From contig NZ_CP101454.1 in the NCBI RefSeq assembly GCF_024362405.1, positions 62,001 through 126,000 on the forward strand: DNA of 64,000 nucleotides. The letters run 5' to 3'. This document shows, in pieces, positions 46,919 through 55,059 of this stretch. How positions within the stretch are numbered: position 1 is the first letter of the stretch; each line of letters begins with the position of its first letter. Below the pieces are notes generated by a model. It was not told the origin of the DNA and did no database searches. It worked only from the letters and a program-made list of their open reading frames with translations. Both the position numbers and the translations under genes were made by a program. Source of the DNA: Halorarius litoreus. GTDB lineage: Archaea > Halobacteriota > Halobacteria > Halobacteriales > Haloarculaceae.

Positions 46919-47103
46919 ACCTCTGGTATGGGATGGGGGATTAAGTGGATGTGGTGTTCGGCCTGAAGAAGTGAGGCTATCACTACAGACAATCAAATAT
47001 TGTCTTGGGTCTCTGGTACTGACGCCCAAATCGTATACGGCCCGTAGAGGGCGGTTATTATGCTGATTTCTGACATCCACCTCTCAGTCACAGCCAATCA
47101 GAA

Positions 47104-47115
47104 CCGTATATACGG
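47104..47115. repeat. 12-bp perfect palindrome in the island
   Basis: CCGTATATACGG, a perfect palindrome. Its right half recurs as TATACGGC at 47033-47041 (GTATACGGC) and 47710-47720 (CTATATACGGC). It could be a protein-binding site or a remnant of a repeat. Confidence 0.4.
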
Positions 47116-47859
47116 CGCCATATCCGCTCAATACTCCCCCCTCAGCACGTATATTCCTCCACCAAGAGATCCCGGCTCCTGACAACATTATAGAAGCTTT
47201 TGGATGACTCTTCTCGAAGGAACGATACCAGGGATACAGAACGTCTCCGGTATGATGTCGGCAGATATCAAATTCGGTCTAATCTCAACCGAAGGGTCGC
47301 TTGGATTCGATAAGTGGTTAAACTGCGTACACAGGACATAGAGGCATTCTAACAGGCGTTCTCTAGTGAGAAAGTTCCTGTATTGTGGACACATTTATTT
47401 CTTGAATACTGTCGATATCACGGGATTCTGGCCACAGTGGTGGTCTCTGCTGGTATTCGGCGAATGATGAACCACCGCGCTTTTCGAAGTATAGGCATGA
47501 GAAATCCCGGGGTACATAGCCCAATTCGGCTGAATATTAGAAATCATGGTTAGACACCCCCGGGATTACCGGAGATTGAATCGGGTAGTAGTGGGCTGCT
47601 ATCCTTCGTCTCCTGTGACCAGAGACCGTTTGACTATCCGGAGAAGGATGAACGCCCCCGTGCATCCCGTATATAATCCTGGGAGAAGCTTTGTAGCGGA
47701 GATTTAACGCTATATACGGCTGCATTAGCCCCATCTCAGGGCGTATTTGGTGGTTTCGGATCCCTGGACGCGTCTACGTGGTGTATACAAATCTCTGCGG
47801 TGGAGCGACTGTGATTGCGATTCGATTAGGGGTAGTTCCGCTTCAGCGACCGCCGGGGA

Positions 47860-47888
47860 GTTTATCCGCCCCTGACGGGCGAGGGGCG
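47860..47888 (+). promoter_or_regulatory. HNH gene promoter with operator-like hairpin
   Basis: TATA-like GTTTATCC at 47860-47867 is followed by an inverted repeat with 7-bp arms CGCCCCT (47867-47873) and AGGGGCG (47882-47888). The expected transcription start lies near 47888, so the repeat fills the space between TATA and start. This position would suit a repressor. The ATG follows at 47913, giving a short leader. Confidence 0.4.
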
Positions 47889-47912
47889 AATCGAAGTGCC
47901 TCGTGAAACTCC

Positions 47913-49274
47913 ATGACTGACGACAGTAGCTACGTGTGTGAGCGGTGTGGTGAATCGTTTGACAGCCCTGCGAAGAAGGGCGGTCACATGGTCAAACACA
48001 ACCAGCGAATACACCCGATAGAGAAACTCCTCGCAATCCGTGAGCTTGCTGCTGAATTGGGGCGTGCGCCGACTCAGCAGGAGATGGACGACCAGGGATC
48101 GATTTCGTACTACACAGTTCTCGATGAGTTTGGAACGTGGAATGACGCGGTCAAGGCTGCCGGTCTTGAGCCCGTGCATCGACACTCCATTCCCCGGGAG
48201 GACATCCTCGATGCGATACGAGCACTTGCCGAACGTCTGGGACACGCGCCGAGTCAGCAGACGATGGTTGAGGAAGGTGCGGTGTCTATAGATGCAGCTG
48301 CCGCGAAGTTCGGCTCGTGGACAGACGCGGTGCGAGCTGCGGGGTATGTGCCCGTGAGCGAAGCAATCAGCAAGGGTCACTTGCCAAACTGGGATGTCTC
48401 CACTACCGAAATCATCGCAGCAATTCGTAATCTCGCGGATACGAAGGATCGGGCGCCATGCGCCTCAGAGATGATCGAGGAGGGAGCAATATGGCCGGGA
48501 CTCATCCGTAGCCGATTTGGCTCCTACGACAAGGGGATTCGGGCAGCCGGATTCGAGCCATACCATCCAAAACAAGCGAATAAAGCGACTGAATCCGAAC
48601 TGATTGAGGCGATTCACGATCTCGCAACCGAACTTGGCCGTGTACCGACGATTCGAGCAATGGAAACCGATGGTTCCTACTCGCCAAGCCTCGTTGAGAC
48701 TCGCTTCGGAAGTTGGAACGAGGGACTGCGTCAGGCCGGATTTGAACCGAATCTGCGTAGAGATATTCCTGATGAAGAACTCCTCGCCGATATTGACCGA
48801 CTCGAATCAGAACTCGGTCATCCGCCGAGATGCATGGAATACCACCGCCGAGGCATGTTCTCTGTGCAGTCGTTTCACGACCGATTCGGAGATTGGACCG
48901 AGGTGCTTGGCGCCGCCGGCTACGAGCACCCGGGTCCGAAAACGGGAGTCAAGCATCACTCCTGGAAGGGTCCTGAGGAGTGGCCAAGGGGGTGTCGGTA
49001 CTATGGGGCAAATTGGGCAGAACAACGCCGACGCACCCTCGAACGTGATAACTACATCTGCCAGACGCCCGGTTGTAGCATCACGGACGAGCAACATCGC
49101 GAGAAATATCACACCGGACTACATGTTCACCATCTTCAGCCGCTCCGGACGTTCTTCAACCAAGGTGGAATCAACTATGACAAGGCTAACGCCCTAGACA
49201 ATCTCGTGAGTGTCTGTGTCACGCATCACAAACGGTGGGAAGCGGCAGCACCGGGGCGTCCGGATTTCGAGTAA
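47913..49274 (+). CDS. C2H2 finger + five HNH-associated repeats + HNH endonuclease
   Basis: A 453-aa protein. Residues 8-29 form a C2H2-type zinc finger (Cys9, Cys12, His25, His29). Five repeats of about 54 aa follow, roughly residues 35-87, 93-146, 163-216, 224-278 and 285-338, each with the pattern ELGRAPTxxEM ... FGSWNDAVRAAGxEP, which is the helical repeat associated with homing-endonuclease-like HNH proteins. A C-terminal HNH domain (about 370-445) has a CQTPGC zinc knuckle element, HVHHLQPL, NALDNLVSVC and a final HH. The repeats should give DNA target recognition and the HNH cuts. GC is low and codon use unlike the neighbours, so it is probably horizontally acquired. Invasion, homing or defence function is open. 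Confidence 0.85.
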   Translation: MTDDSSYVCERCGESFDSPAKKGGHMVKHNQRIHPIEKLLAIRELAAELGRAPTQQEMDDQGSISYYTVLDEFGTWNDAVKAAGLEPVHRHSIPREDILDAIRALAERLGHAPSQQTMVEEGAVSIDAAAAKFGSWTDAVRAAGYVPVSEAISKGHLPNWDVSTTEIIAAIRNLADTKDRAPCASEMIEEGAIWPGLIRSRFGSYDKGIRAAGFEPYHPKQANKATESELIEAIHDLATELGRVPTIRAMETDGSYSPSLVETRFGSWNEGLRQAGFEPNLRRDIPDEELLADIDRLESELGHPPRCMEYHRRGMFSVQSFHDRFGDWTEVLGAAGYEHPGPKTGVKHHSWKGPEEWPRGCRYYGANWAEQRRRTLERDNYICQTPGCSITDEQHREKYHTGLHVHHLQPLRTFFNQGGINYDKANALDNLVSVCVTHHKRWEAAAPGRPDFE

Positions 49275-49539
49275 GTACCGATGGGCTCACGTCCGGCATC
49301 AAATCTTACCTCGACGGACTCCAGCCGATCTCCGTATCGGCCGAGCAAACGCTGTTGAAACCGTCGTAAGTGGATACAATCGACGTGCTGAATATAGGGC
49401 GTGAGTTCAGCCTGGGTGCCGGTTGATTTCACGTTGCCAGTGCTGATTCAGCCGAGATTGTGTATGGCGTATGGGACAAAGTTCGACGGTTCGCGAGTGT
49501 GGGAGAACTATTTTGAGTCATTAGTAAACACCCATTGAT

Positions 49540-49779
49540 GTGCAATCTACGTCCGATCTCCTAGAGGAGATGAAGAAGGTCCAGAGGGGAAGCGAGGTTC
49601 TCTGGAACGGCCGAAAACACACGCAGACCGTTACGAGCGTCTCGGAGAACTCGTTTGAAGTGGAGGGGAATCGAGGAGGGCGATATCGCTTTTTTCTCAC
49701 GGGAACGGAAGCCCCCTATCTCACAAACCTCAACAGCGGACGAGACTACGACGTTGAAGAGTTCTTCCACATCCGATAG
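49540..49779 (+). CDS. Small protein of unknown function in the island
   Basis: A 79-aa protein from GTG 49540. The N-terminus is a helix (TSDLLEEMKKVQRG); then beta-rich SEVLWNGRKHTQTVTSVSEN and FEVEGNRGGRYRFFLTG, like a small SH3-like or OB-like barrel; it ends in DVEEFFHIR. Lower GC than the chromosome. No homologue recognised. It is the last gene of the island. The 265 bp before it (49275-49539) hold no visible gene. Confidence 0.5.
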   Translation: MQSTSDLLEEMKKVQRGSEVLWNGRKHTQTVTSVSENSFEVEGNRGGRYRFFLTGTEAPYLTNLNSGRDYDVEEFFHIR

Positions 49780-49836
49780 CTAGTCCCCTGAACCAACCAC
49801 TACGTTCTCTGTATGCAGCACGGCTGCAGACACCTC

Positions 49837-49929
49837 TCACCGAGTAGGGGTTTCAACAGGGTCGTCGGTTCGGGCCGCTGCGGCGTCGAAGCCGAGTTCG
49901 ACCGCGTCCAGCCGGTCCTCGAGTGACAT
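49837..49929 (-). pseudogene. 30-codon gene remnant at island border
   Basis: An open frame MSLEDRLDAVELGFDAAAAR... of 30 codons in typical high-GC haloarchaeal codon use. The opening resembles the N-terminus of small coiled-coil proteins of haloarchaea that start with repeated ERLDAVE-type heptads and are usually about 90-100 aa. It ends just where the AT-rich island begins, so it may be a gene cut short by the island's insertion. It could also be a small intact gene. Confidence 0.3.
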
Positions 49930-49989
49930 ACGGGGCGTGGTCCCGACCTCGTACTTGAACCTGTGGTCGCTCGTACCCGATTCCAGGCG

Positions 49990-51324
49990 CTACACACCGG
50001 CGAGCACGAACAGCCGCTCGCGGAGCGTCGGGGCGTCACGAGCGAACACCCGGACCATCGGCTCCTTGCCGACCGCCCCTGCGTCGGTGACGGCGACCGG
50101 CTGACCGTCGGCTGTCTCGAAGGCGCGGCGAACACCCCAGTCCATCGTGTCGGCGTCGGCAGGTTCCTCGGCGCGGTCGAACGACCCGACGGGTCCGTCG
50201 AGCGACGCGAGCCGGTCCTCGACGCCAACGCGTCGAGCGTTGGCTGCGAATCGGAGTTCGGGGTCGAACTCGCGGGCAGCGATGAGGGCACGAGCGACGT
50301 GACTCGACGCACCGAACCGGACACCACGCGGGCGGACGACCCCCGACTGCGTCCGGATGAGCCGCCCCTCGACGGCCGCACAGTCGGTGGGCGTCGACGC
50401 ACTCGGGGTCGCACCGACGACCTGCAGCCCGACCTCGGGAACGAGCGACTGGATGTCACGGGCGACCAGCGCGTCCACGAGGTCGTAGACGGCCTCCGTT
50501 GTCGGCTCGCGGGCCGCGGCGTCACGGAGGTCCACGAGTGACTGCACTGCGCCCGGTCCCTCTCCCACGTCGTTCGGCTGGGCGACTGCCCGGTGGACGA
50601 GCGAGCCGGCGCGAGCGACGGCCGTCTCTATCGTAGCGCCGCCAGCCAGCTCTGCGGCGATGGCTGCAGAGAGGGTACAGCCCGAGCCGTGCGTGGCACG
50701 CGTGTCGACGCGCGGGCGCTCGAAGGACCGGACGCCGCTGTCGGAGACGAACACGTCGACGACCTGGTCTCCGGCCCCGTGGCCGCCGGTGACGAGCACG
50801 GCGTCGGCACCCCGCTGCTGGAGCGCGTGAGCGGCGTCCCGGGCGCTCGCCGCATCGGTCACGTCGACCCCCGTGAGTACCGCAGCCTCGTCGTAGTTCG
50901 GGGTGACGACCGTCGCCGCTTCGAGCAGCGGCTCGTAGGCGCGCTCCGCGTCCGGGTCGAGCAGGCGGTCGCCCGAGGTGGCGACCATCACCGGGTCGAC
51001 GACGAGCGGGAACGGGGCGTCTGTGAGCCGGTCGGTGACGGTCTCGACCACCTCGCGCGTCGCGAGCAGCCCGGTCTTGGCCGCACCGACGTCGAAGTCG
51101 CCGAGGACGGCGTCGAGCTGAGCGTCGACCTCTGCGGCCGGGAGCGTGAACGACCCCTCGACGCCGCGGGTGTGCTGGGCCGTCACGCTCGTGACGACGC
51201 TCGTCGGGAACGCGCCGCAGCCAGCCATCGCCCGGAGGTCGGCCTGGATGCCTGCACCGCCACCGGAGTCGCTTCCGGCGACCGTGAGCGCGACCGGCCG
51301 CGACTGGGGAGCAGCGGGGCGCAT
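49990..51324 (-). CDS. thiD: HMP/HMP-P kinase fused to thiamine-phosphate synthase (ThiD-ThiN)
   Basis: Bifunctional thiamine synthesis enzyme, 444 aa. Residues 1-265 are ThiD, which phosphorylates hydroxymethylpyrimidine twice: VALTVAGSDSGGGAGIQADL, VTSVTAQHT, VVDPVMVATSG, VVTPNYDEAAVLTG and THGSGCTLSAAIAAELA (catalytic Cys/Asp region). Residues 280-444 are ThiN, the archaeal thiamine-phosphate synthase: VYDLVDALVARDIQSLVPEVG, RGVRFGASSHVARALI and TMDWGVRRAFETADG. It lies 3 nt after thi4 in the same direction, so pyrimidine and thiazole branches share an operon. Confidence 0.93.
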   Translation of the reverse strand: MRPAAPQSRPVALTVAGSDSGGGAGIQADLRAMAGCGAFPTSVVTSVTAQHTRGVEGSFTLPAAEVDAQLDAVLGDFDVGAAKTGLLATREVVETVTDRLTDAPFPLVVDPVMVATSGDRLLDPDAERAYEPLLEAATVVTPNYDEAAVLTGVDVTDAASARDAAHALQQRGADAVLVTGGHGAGDQVVDVFVSDSGVRSFERPRVDTRATHGSGCTLSAAIAAELAGGATIETAVARAGSLVHRAVAQPNDVGEGPGAVQSLVDLRDAAAREPTTEAVYDLVDALVARDIQSLVPEVGLQVVGATPSASTPTDCAAVEGRLIRTQSGVVRPRGVRFGASSHVARALIAAREFDPELRFAANARRVGVEDRLASLDGPVGSFDRAEEPADADTMDWGVRRAFETADGQPVAVTDAGAVGKEPMVRVFARDAPTLRERLFVLAGV

Positions 51325-51327
51325 CGC

Positions 51328-52257
51328 TCAGTCGTCGGCGGGTGCGGGACCGTCGCCGGGCATCGCCACCGTGGGTGCCGAGCGGTCGAGTTCGTCGAGC
51401 GTGACCTGTGCGGCGCGCTTCCCCGAGAGCAGCATCGCGCCGAACGTCGGTCCCATTCGGGTGAGGCCGTGGGTCGTCGCCGTCGAGAGCCCCGCCGTGA
51501 CGAGGCCGTCGTGGATCTTGCCCGTGTACTCGACGACCTTGTCCTCGCTGTCGGCGATCCACATCGAGTCGTGACCGGGCGAGTCGTGACCGGGCGCGCC
51601 GTACTGGTCGTCCGGCGTGGCGTCCATCCCGGTGGTGTGTTCGCTGGCGTGCTCGACGCCGGGTGCGTCGACGACGCCCCGTTCGTGGAGCTTCGAGACG
51701 ACGACGGCGTCGTGGCCCGTCGCGTCGATGACGAGGTCGGACTCGACGGCGATGGGGTCGACGCAGGTGAGTTCACGAGGCAGGGCGTGGACGGGCGTCC
51801 AGTTCATCACGATGCCCGCGACCCGGTGGTCCTCGCGGACGACCACGTCGGTGAACTCGGTCATGTTCTGGATCTTCACGCCGGCGTCACACGCCGCGTG
51901 GATGAGCGCCGAGCAGGCGTGCGGCCCGTCCGCGAGGTAGAGCCCGTCGGCCTCGTCGGTCGGCTCGTACGGCACGTCCAGTTCGTCTAACACCGCGTCC
52001 GCGGGCGCTCTGACGGTGAGCTTGTTCATGAGGAAGCCGCCGAGCCAGAAGCCACCGCCGAGGTAGTTGTTCTTCTCGACGACCAGCACGTCGACGTCCC
52101 GCTCGGCGAGTTCCTTCGCGGCGACCAGTCCGGCCGGCCCGCCACCGACCACGATGACGTCCGTGTCCGTGTAGTCGAGGAACTCCTCGCTCCACGACCG
52201 TGCGATGGCGTTCGTGACCTGTGCCTCGTCCGCGTCGGCGAACCCTTGGAACGGCAT
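51328..52257 (-). CDS. thi4: Thi4-type thiazole synthase
   Basis: Makes the thiazole adenylate moiety of thiamine from NAD and glycine; 309 aa from ATG 52257. The FAD/NAD-fold motif is [17 protein letters not shown]. The sulphur-donor position holds Cys165 (ELTCVDP), the residue known to be needed in the Haloferax enzyme, so it is of the Cys (suicide-type) group rather than the His-type that uses sulphide. C-terminal [18 protein letters not shown] is conserved. An unusual [10 protein letters not shown] stretch is encoded by a perfect 15-bp tandem duplication (51566-51595). A leaderless TATA and palindrome lie upstream. Confidence 0.93.
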   Translation of the reverse strand: MPFQGFADADEAQVTNAIARSWSEEFLDYTDTDVIVVGGGPAGLVAAKELAERDVDVLVVEKNNYLGGGFWLGGFLMNKLTVRAPADAVLDELDVPYEPTDEADGLYLADGPHACSALIHAACDAGVKIQNMTEFTDVVVREDHRVAGIVMNWTPVHALPRELTCVDPIAVESDLVIDATGHDAVVVSKLHERGVVDAPGVEHASEHTTGMDATPDDQYGAPGHDSPGHDSMWIADSEDKVVEYTGKIHDGLVTAGLSTATTHGLTRMGPTFGAMLLSGKRAAQVTLDELDRSAPTVAMPGDGPAPADD

Positions 52258-52259
52258 AC

Positions 52260-52288
52260 TACCCAGTAATATTACCAAGTAATTAAGC
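52260..52288 (-). promoter_or_regulatory. thi4 promoter with palindromic operator candidate
   Basis: On the thi4 strand, TTAATTA (52281-52287) is centred 27 bp before the ATG. A 22-bp imperfect palindrome at 52260-52281 with a perfect core GTAATATTAC (52266-52275) and outer TAC/GTA arms fills the space from TATA to start. The region is very AT-rich against GC-rich flanks. A thiamine repressor such as archaeal ThiR (winged helix fused to ThiN) would be the expected binder; its gene is not in the window. Confidence 0.5.
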
Positions 52289-52335
52289 GTTTGGTGTGGC
52301 CAACACTCAATAGCCGGGCGCATCACTTCGGCTCC

Positions 52336-53403
52336 ATGAAGGTCGCCCTGATTGGCGTCGGGCAGGCCGGCGGGAAACTCGCCGAAGCCCTCGCTCGACA
52401 CGACCTCGCGCGCGATTCTGTGACCGGCGCTCTCGCCGTCAACTCCGCGCGAACGGACCTCCAGTCCCTCCAGATCGACACGCTCCTCGTGGGGCAGAAC
52501 CGCGTGAAGGGCCACGGCGTCGGTGGCGACAACGAACTCGGCGCCGAGGTGATGCAGGCCGACAGCCAGGAAGTCATGGGTGCGCTCGACGGCCGCATCA
52601 CCTCGACGGCCGAGGCCATCGTGCTCGTCGCCGGCCTCGGTGGCGGTACCGGCTCGGGCGGCGCGCCCGTCCTCGCACACGAACTCAAGCGCGTCTACGA
52701 CATCCCGGTGTACGTCCTCGGGATATTGCCGGGGCGCGACGAGGGCTCGCTGTACCAGAAGAACGCCGGGCGGTCGCTGAAGACCCTGGCACGCGAGGCC
52801 GACTCGACCATCCTCATCGACAACGACGCGTGGCGTTCCTCGGGGGAGTCGATGACCGAGGGCTACGCCGAAATCAACGCGAACATCGCCCAGCGCATCG
52901 GCCTGCTGTTCGCCGCGGGCGAGAGCCGCGACGGCGTCGCCGAGAACGTGGTCGACACCAGTGAGATCATCAACACCCTCCGGGGGAGTCGGCTCGCCGC
53001 GGTCGGGTACGCGAGTGCTGCCGCCAGCGAGGACGCGAACGAGAACCTCAACGCCATCACCTCCGTCACCAGAAACGCCCTCCTGACGGGGACGAGCCTG
53101 CCGGACGCGACCGACGCCGAAGCCGCACTGCTCATTGTCGCGGGGCGGCCCGACCGCATCTCGCGGAAGGGCGTCGAGGCCGCCCGCTCGTGGCTCGAAG
53201 ATGAACTCGACAGCATGCAGGTCCGGGGCGGAGACGTCCCCCTCCAGTCGGACCGGCTCGCCGCGCTCGTCCTGCTTGGTGGGGTCGAACGCTCCCCGCG
53301 GGTGCAGGCGTTCATGGAGCGGGCGCGAGCCGCCTCGGAGGAGATTGAACACGAAGATGCGACCGAGTCGCTCGTGAGCGACGAGCTCGACGGCCTGTTC
53401 TGA
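52336..53403 (+). CDS. cetZ: CetZ, archaeal tubulin/FtsZ-superfamily GTPase
   Basis: A 355-aa GTPase of the CetZ family, which controls cell shape and motility in haloarchaea. The N-terminus [17 protein letters not shown] is the first nucleotide loop. The tubulin signature [13 protein letters not shown] lies near residue 105, and NARTD/NSARTDL near 37 also fits the family. The T7 loop region is [15 protein letters not shown]. Divergent from thi4 with a 78-bp gap. Its stop overlaps the next start (TGATG), and the following gene overlaps again, so three genes form one co-translated unit: CetZ may act with the two exported proteins. Confidence 0.93.
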   Translation: MKVALIGVGQAGGKLAEALARHDLARDSVTGALAVNSARTDLQSLQIDTLLVGQNRVKGHGVGGDNELGAEVMQADSQEVMGALDGRITSTAEAIVLVAGLGGGTGSGGAPVLAHELKRVYDIPVYVLGILPGRDEGSLYQKNAGRSLKTLAREADSTILIDNDAWRSSGESMTEGYAEINANIAQRIGLLFAAGESRDGVAENVVDTSEIINTLRGSRLAAVGYASAAASEDANENLNAITSVTRNALLTGTSLPDATDAEAALLIVAGRPDRISRKGVEAARSWLEDELDSMQVRGGDVPLQSDRLAALVLLGGVERSPRVQAFMERARAASEEIEHEDATESLVSDELDGLF

Positions 53404-54062
53404 TGCGGTACGCAGCGCTGGTCGTCGGCGGCCTGCTGCTCGCAGCCGCGCCGCTGTTCCTGCCGGCGGCCGACGGACCGACGACCTACCGCTACGAGGC
53501 GACGCCCGTACAGGACCTCGGCGCGCAGGCGGTCGAGGTCTCGCGGAGCGAACTGCGGTGGTGCAGTAGCACCCCACGGACGCCCGCGTGTTTCGTGTTA
53601 CAGGAGGCACGCACTTCCGGCCCCTTGCTGTTCGAGAACAGTTCCGCGTACGACGGCGACCGGCTGGTCGTGCTCCGCCACCGAAGCGACCGGGGCATCA
53701 CCTCGTCGTTCTTCTGGGTCCGGACCGCGTCGACGAAGGAGGGGCTCCGGCTGAGCGTCCACGAGACGACCGACTGGCGGGCTGTCTTCGAGCATCTCGC
53801 CGTCCCCTTCGACGACGCGGAAGAACCGTTCCAGCGGGCGGTCGCGGCGGGCACCGTGGAGACGACACGGCGGACGGAGACGTGGAGCGCCGTCGTCGCT
53901 CGGGACGACGCGTTCTACCGGGTGCGGCAGGTTTCGATGCGGAGCGACGACCCGCCGCACGTCGTCTCGCTCGTGCGGCCGGCCCTACCGCTCGTTGGCG
54001 TCGGCCTCGTGGCCGTCGCGGGGTGGCGACGCGGGCACCGAAATCGGGGACGGAGTAAATGA
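53403..54062 (+). CDS. CetZ-operon membrane-anchored exported protein 1
   Basis: A 219-aa protein with an N-terminal hydrophobic helix ([17 protein letters not shown]), an extracellular beta-rich domain and a C-terminal helix ([19 protein letters not shown]) ended by a basic tail. A Cys pair ([12 protein letters not shown], spaced by eight residues) could form a disulphide. The domain order matches the next gene: a YEA/YEYE start, Cys pair, FFWVRTAS versus YYWVNTTE, and FYRVRQV versus TLYRHQV, so the two are paralogues. No known family. Overlaps cetZ by 1 nt. Confidence 0.7.
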   Translation: MRYAALVVGGLLLAAAPLFLPAADGPTTYRYEATPVQDLGAQAVEVSRSELRWCSSTPRTPACFVLQEARTSGPLLFENSSAYDGDRLVVLRHRSDRGITSSFFWVRTASTKEGLRLSVHETTDWRAVFEHLAVPFDDAEEPFQRAVAAGTVETTRRTETWSAVVARDDAFYRVRQVSMRSDDPPHVVSLVRPALPLVGVGLVAVAGWRRGHRNRGRSK

Positions 54063-54700
54063 CACGGCGCGCTCGTGCGCTCCTCGTCGTCGTGGGGCTC
54101 GTGCTCGTCACGAGCCCGGCGTTCGTCTTCCCGAACGGGGGATTGGCCGCTTACGAGTACGAGACCGAACAGAAACAGGGCTATCGTCTCGAGCCGTTCG
54201 CCGACCGCGGCGAGTACGCCAGCTGCTGGTTCGGTGTCAACGCCGACGACGGGACGTGTGGACTCATCAGGTACGCGCGTGACCACGGCGGCGTGGTCGT
54301 TTCGTCCAGCCATCTCAACCTCCCACGAGCGGTGGCACTGGCCGACGACGGCCGCCTCCGGTACTACTGGGTGAACACGACCGAGACCGACGACGGGACG
54401 CGTATCACCGTCGACCACGTCGAGGACATCGACCGGCTGTACGCGCTCGTCGCGACTCCGCCGAAACACCTCCCCGAGGTGGCCCGCGCAGCGCTCGGTG
54501 GTCACGCACCGACGGTTGCCGCGGACCGCCCACCGGGCGACCGGGCGTACCTCGTCCGGCACGACGGCGCGTGGGTGACGCTCTACCGCCACCAGGTCCG
54601 CGACGCGGGCGTGCCGCTGTGGGGTGACGTCGTGCGCGTCACGGCCCCACCCGTCGGCGGGCTGTTGCTCGGACTGACCGCTGTACGGGGCCGTGACTGA
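54059..54700 (+). CDS. CetZ-operon membrane-anchored exported protein 2
   Basis: A 213-aa protein with the same plan as its neighbour: N-terminal hydrophobic segment (ALLVVVGLVLVTSPAFVF), extracellular domain with a Cys pair (CWFGVNADDGTC, ten residues apart), and a hydrophobic C-terminus (PPVGGLLLGLTAVRG). It starts with ATG overlapping the previous stop by 4 nt. The duplication within a cetZ operon suggests a linked role at the cell surface, for example anchoring or signalling; this is inferred. No family recognised. Confidence 0.7.
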   Translation: MTRRARALLVVVGLVLVTSPAFVFPNGGLAAYEYETEQKQGYRLEPFADRGEYASCWFGVNADDGTCGLIRYARDHGGVVVSSSHLNLPRAVALADDGRLRYYWVNTTETDDGTRITVDHVEDIDRLYALVATPPKHLPEVARAALGGHAPTVAADRPPGDRAYLVRHDGAWVTLYRHQVRDAGVPLWGDVVRVTAPPVGGLLLGLTAVRGRD

Positions 54701-55055
54701 CCGCCGATCGCCAGACGAGTCTGAAGGCCGACAGTTCTGGGAGTAGCTACATACGATGAGGGAGAACGGGGTGGTATAGTGCGTCCCACGACCCGGCCGA
54801 CTCCGGCGGTGCCAGGTGCGCGTCGAGAGCCGGACGGCGACCGACGGGACGCCGGTCGACGACCGGTCCGGGGGCCCGGCAACTACGCATCATGACGACA
54901 GCCACTCCGCGCCGCCCGCTCGTGGGCGGCACCGAAGTCAGCCGCGGTAGCGCACCCGTTACCCCGACGACGCCCGACCGACGAGCCGTGTCTGCCCCCG
55001 GAGGCGGCAGCGTCGCCCCGGGAGATTCGCCCCGCGACAGCGAGACGCGACAGCC
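54701..55055. other. Intergenic region before the hybrid kinase
   Basis: About 355 bp. It holds a possible promoter (GGTATAG near 54772) and, from 54892, a 55-codon open frame that runs into the start of the kinase gene. The first part (54701-54890) shows no gene; it is GC-rich with short inverted repeats around GGTCGACGACCGG. Confidence 0.4.
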
Positions 55056-55059
55056 ATGA
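54892..55059 (+). CDS. Possible 55-aa protein coupled to hybrid kinase
   Basis: ATG-initiated frame of 55 codons, rich in Pro, Ser, Thr and Arg, whose TGA overlaps the ATG of the kinase gene (ATGA at 55056-55059). The overlap is the standard sign of co-translation in this genome. The sequence has low complexity and no domain, so it may be a leader or a chance frame. Confidence 0.3.
   Translation: MTTATPRRPLVGGTEVSRGSAPVTPTTPDRRAVSAPGGGSVAPGDSPRDSETRQP

Larger units (their letters stand above)
46919..47912. other. AT-rich region without convincing genes
   Basis: Nearly 1 kb with much lower GC than the rest of the window, stop codons in all frames and no recognisable protein, RNA gene or transposon end. 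It has several copies of a motif around TATACGGC (47033-47041, 47106-47116, 47710-47720), each followed at varied distance by CTCAG, and related GTATATT/GTATATAA stretches (47149-47157, 47669-47679). It ends with the promoter of the HNH gene. It looks like decayed or regulatory DNA of a foreign element. Confidence 0.6.

Noticed and set aside
47188-47394. 68-codon minus frame in the AT-rich island
   Set aside because: No similarity that I recognise to a transposase or other protein, no promoter, and frames of this length are expected in AT-richer DNA.
47537-47734. 65-codon minus frame in the AT-rich island
   Set aside because: Same reasons: no motif, unusual composition, no start signal.
49226-49432. 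68-codon minus frame overlapping the end of the HNH gene
   Set aside because: Overlaps a well supported gene and has no recognisable domain.
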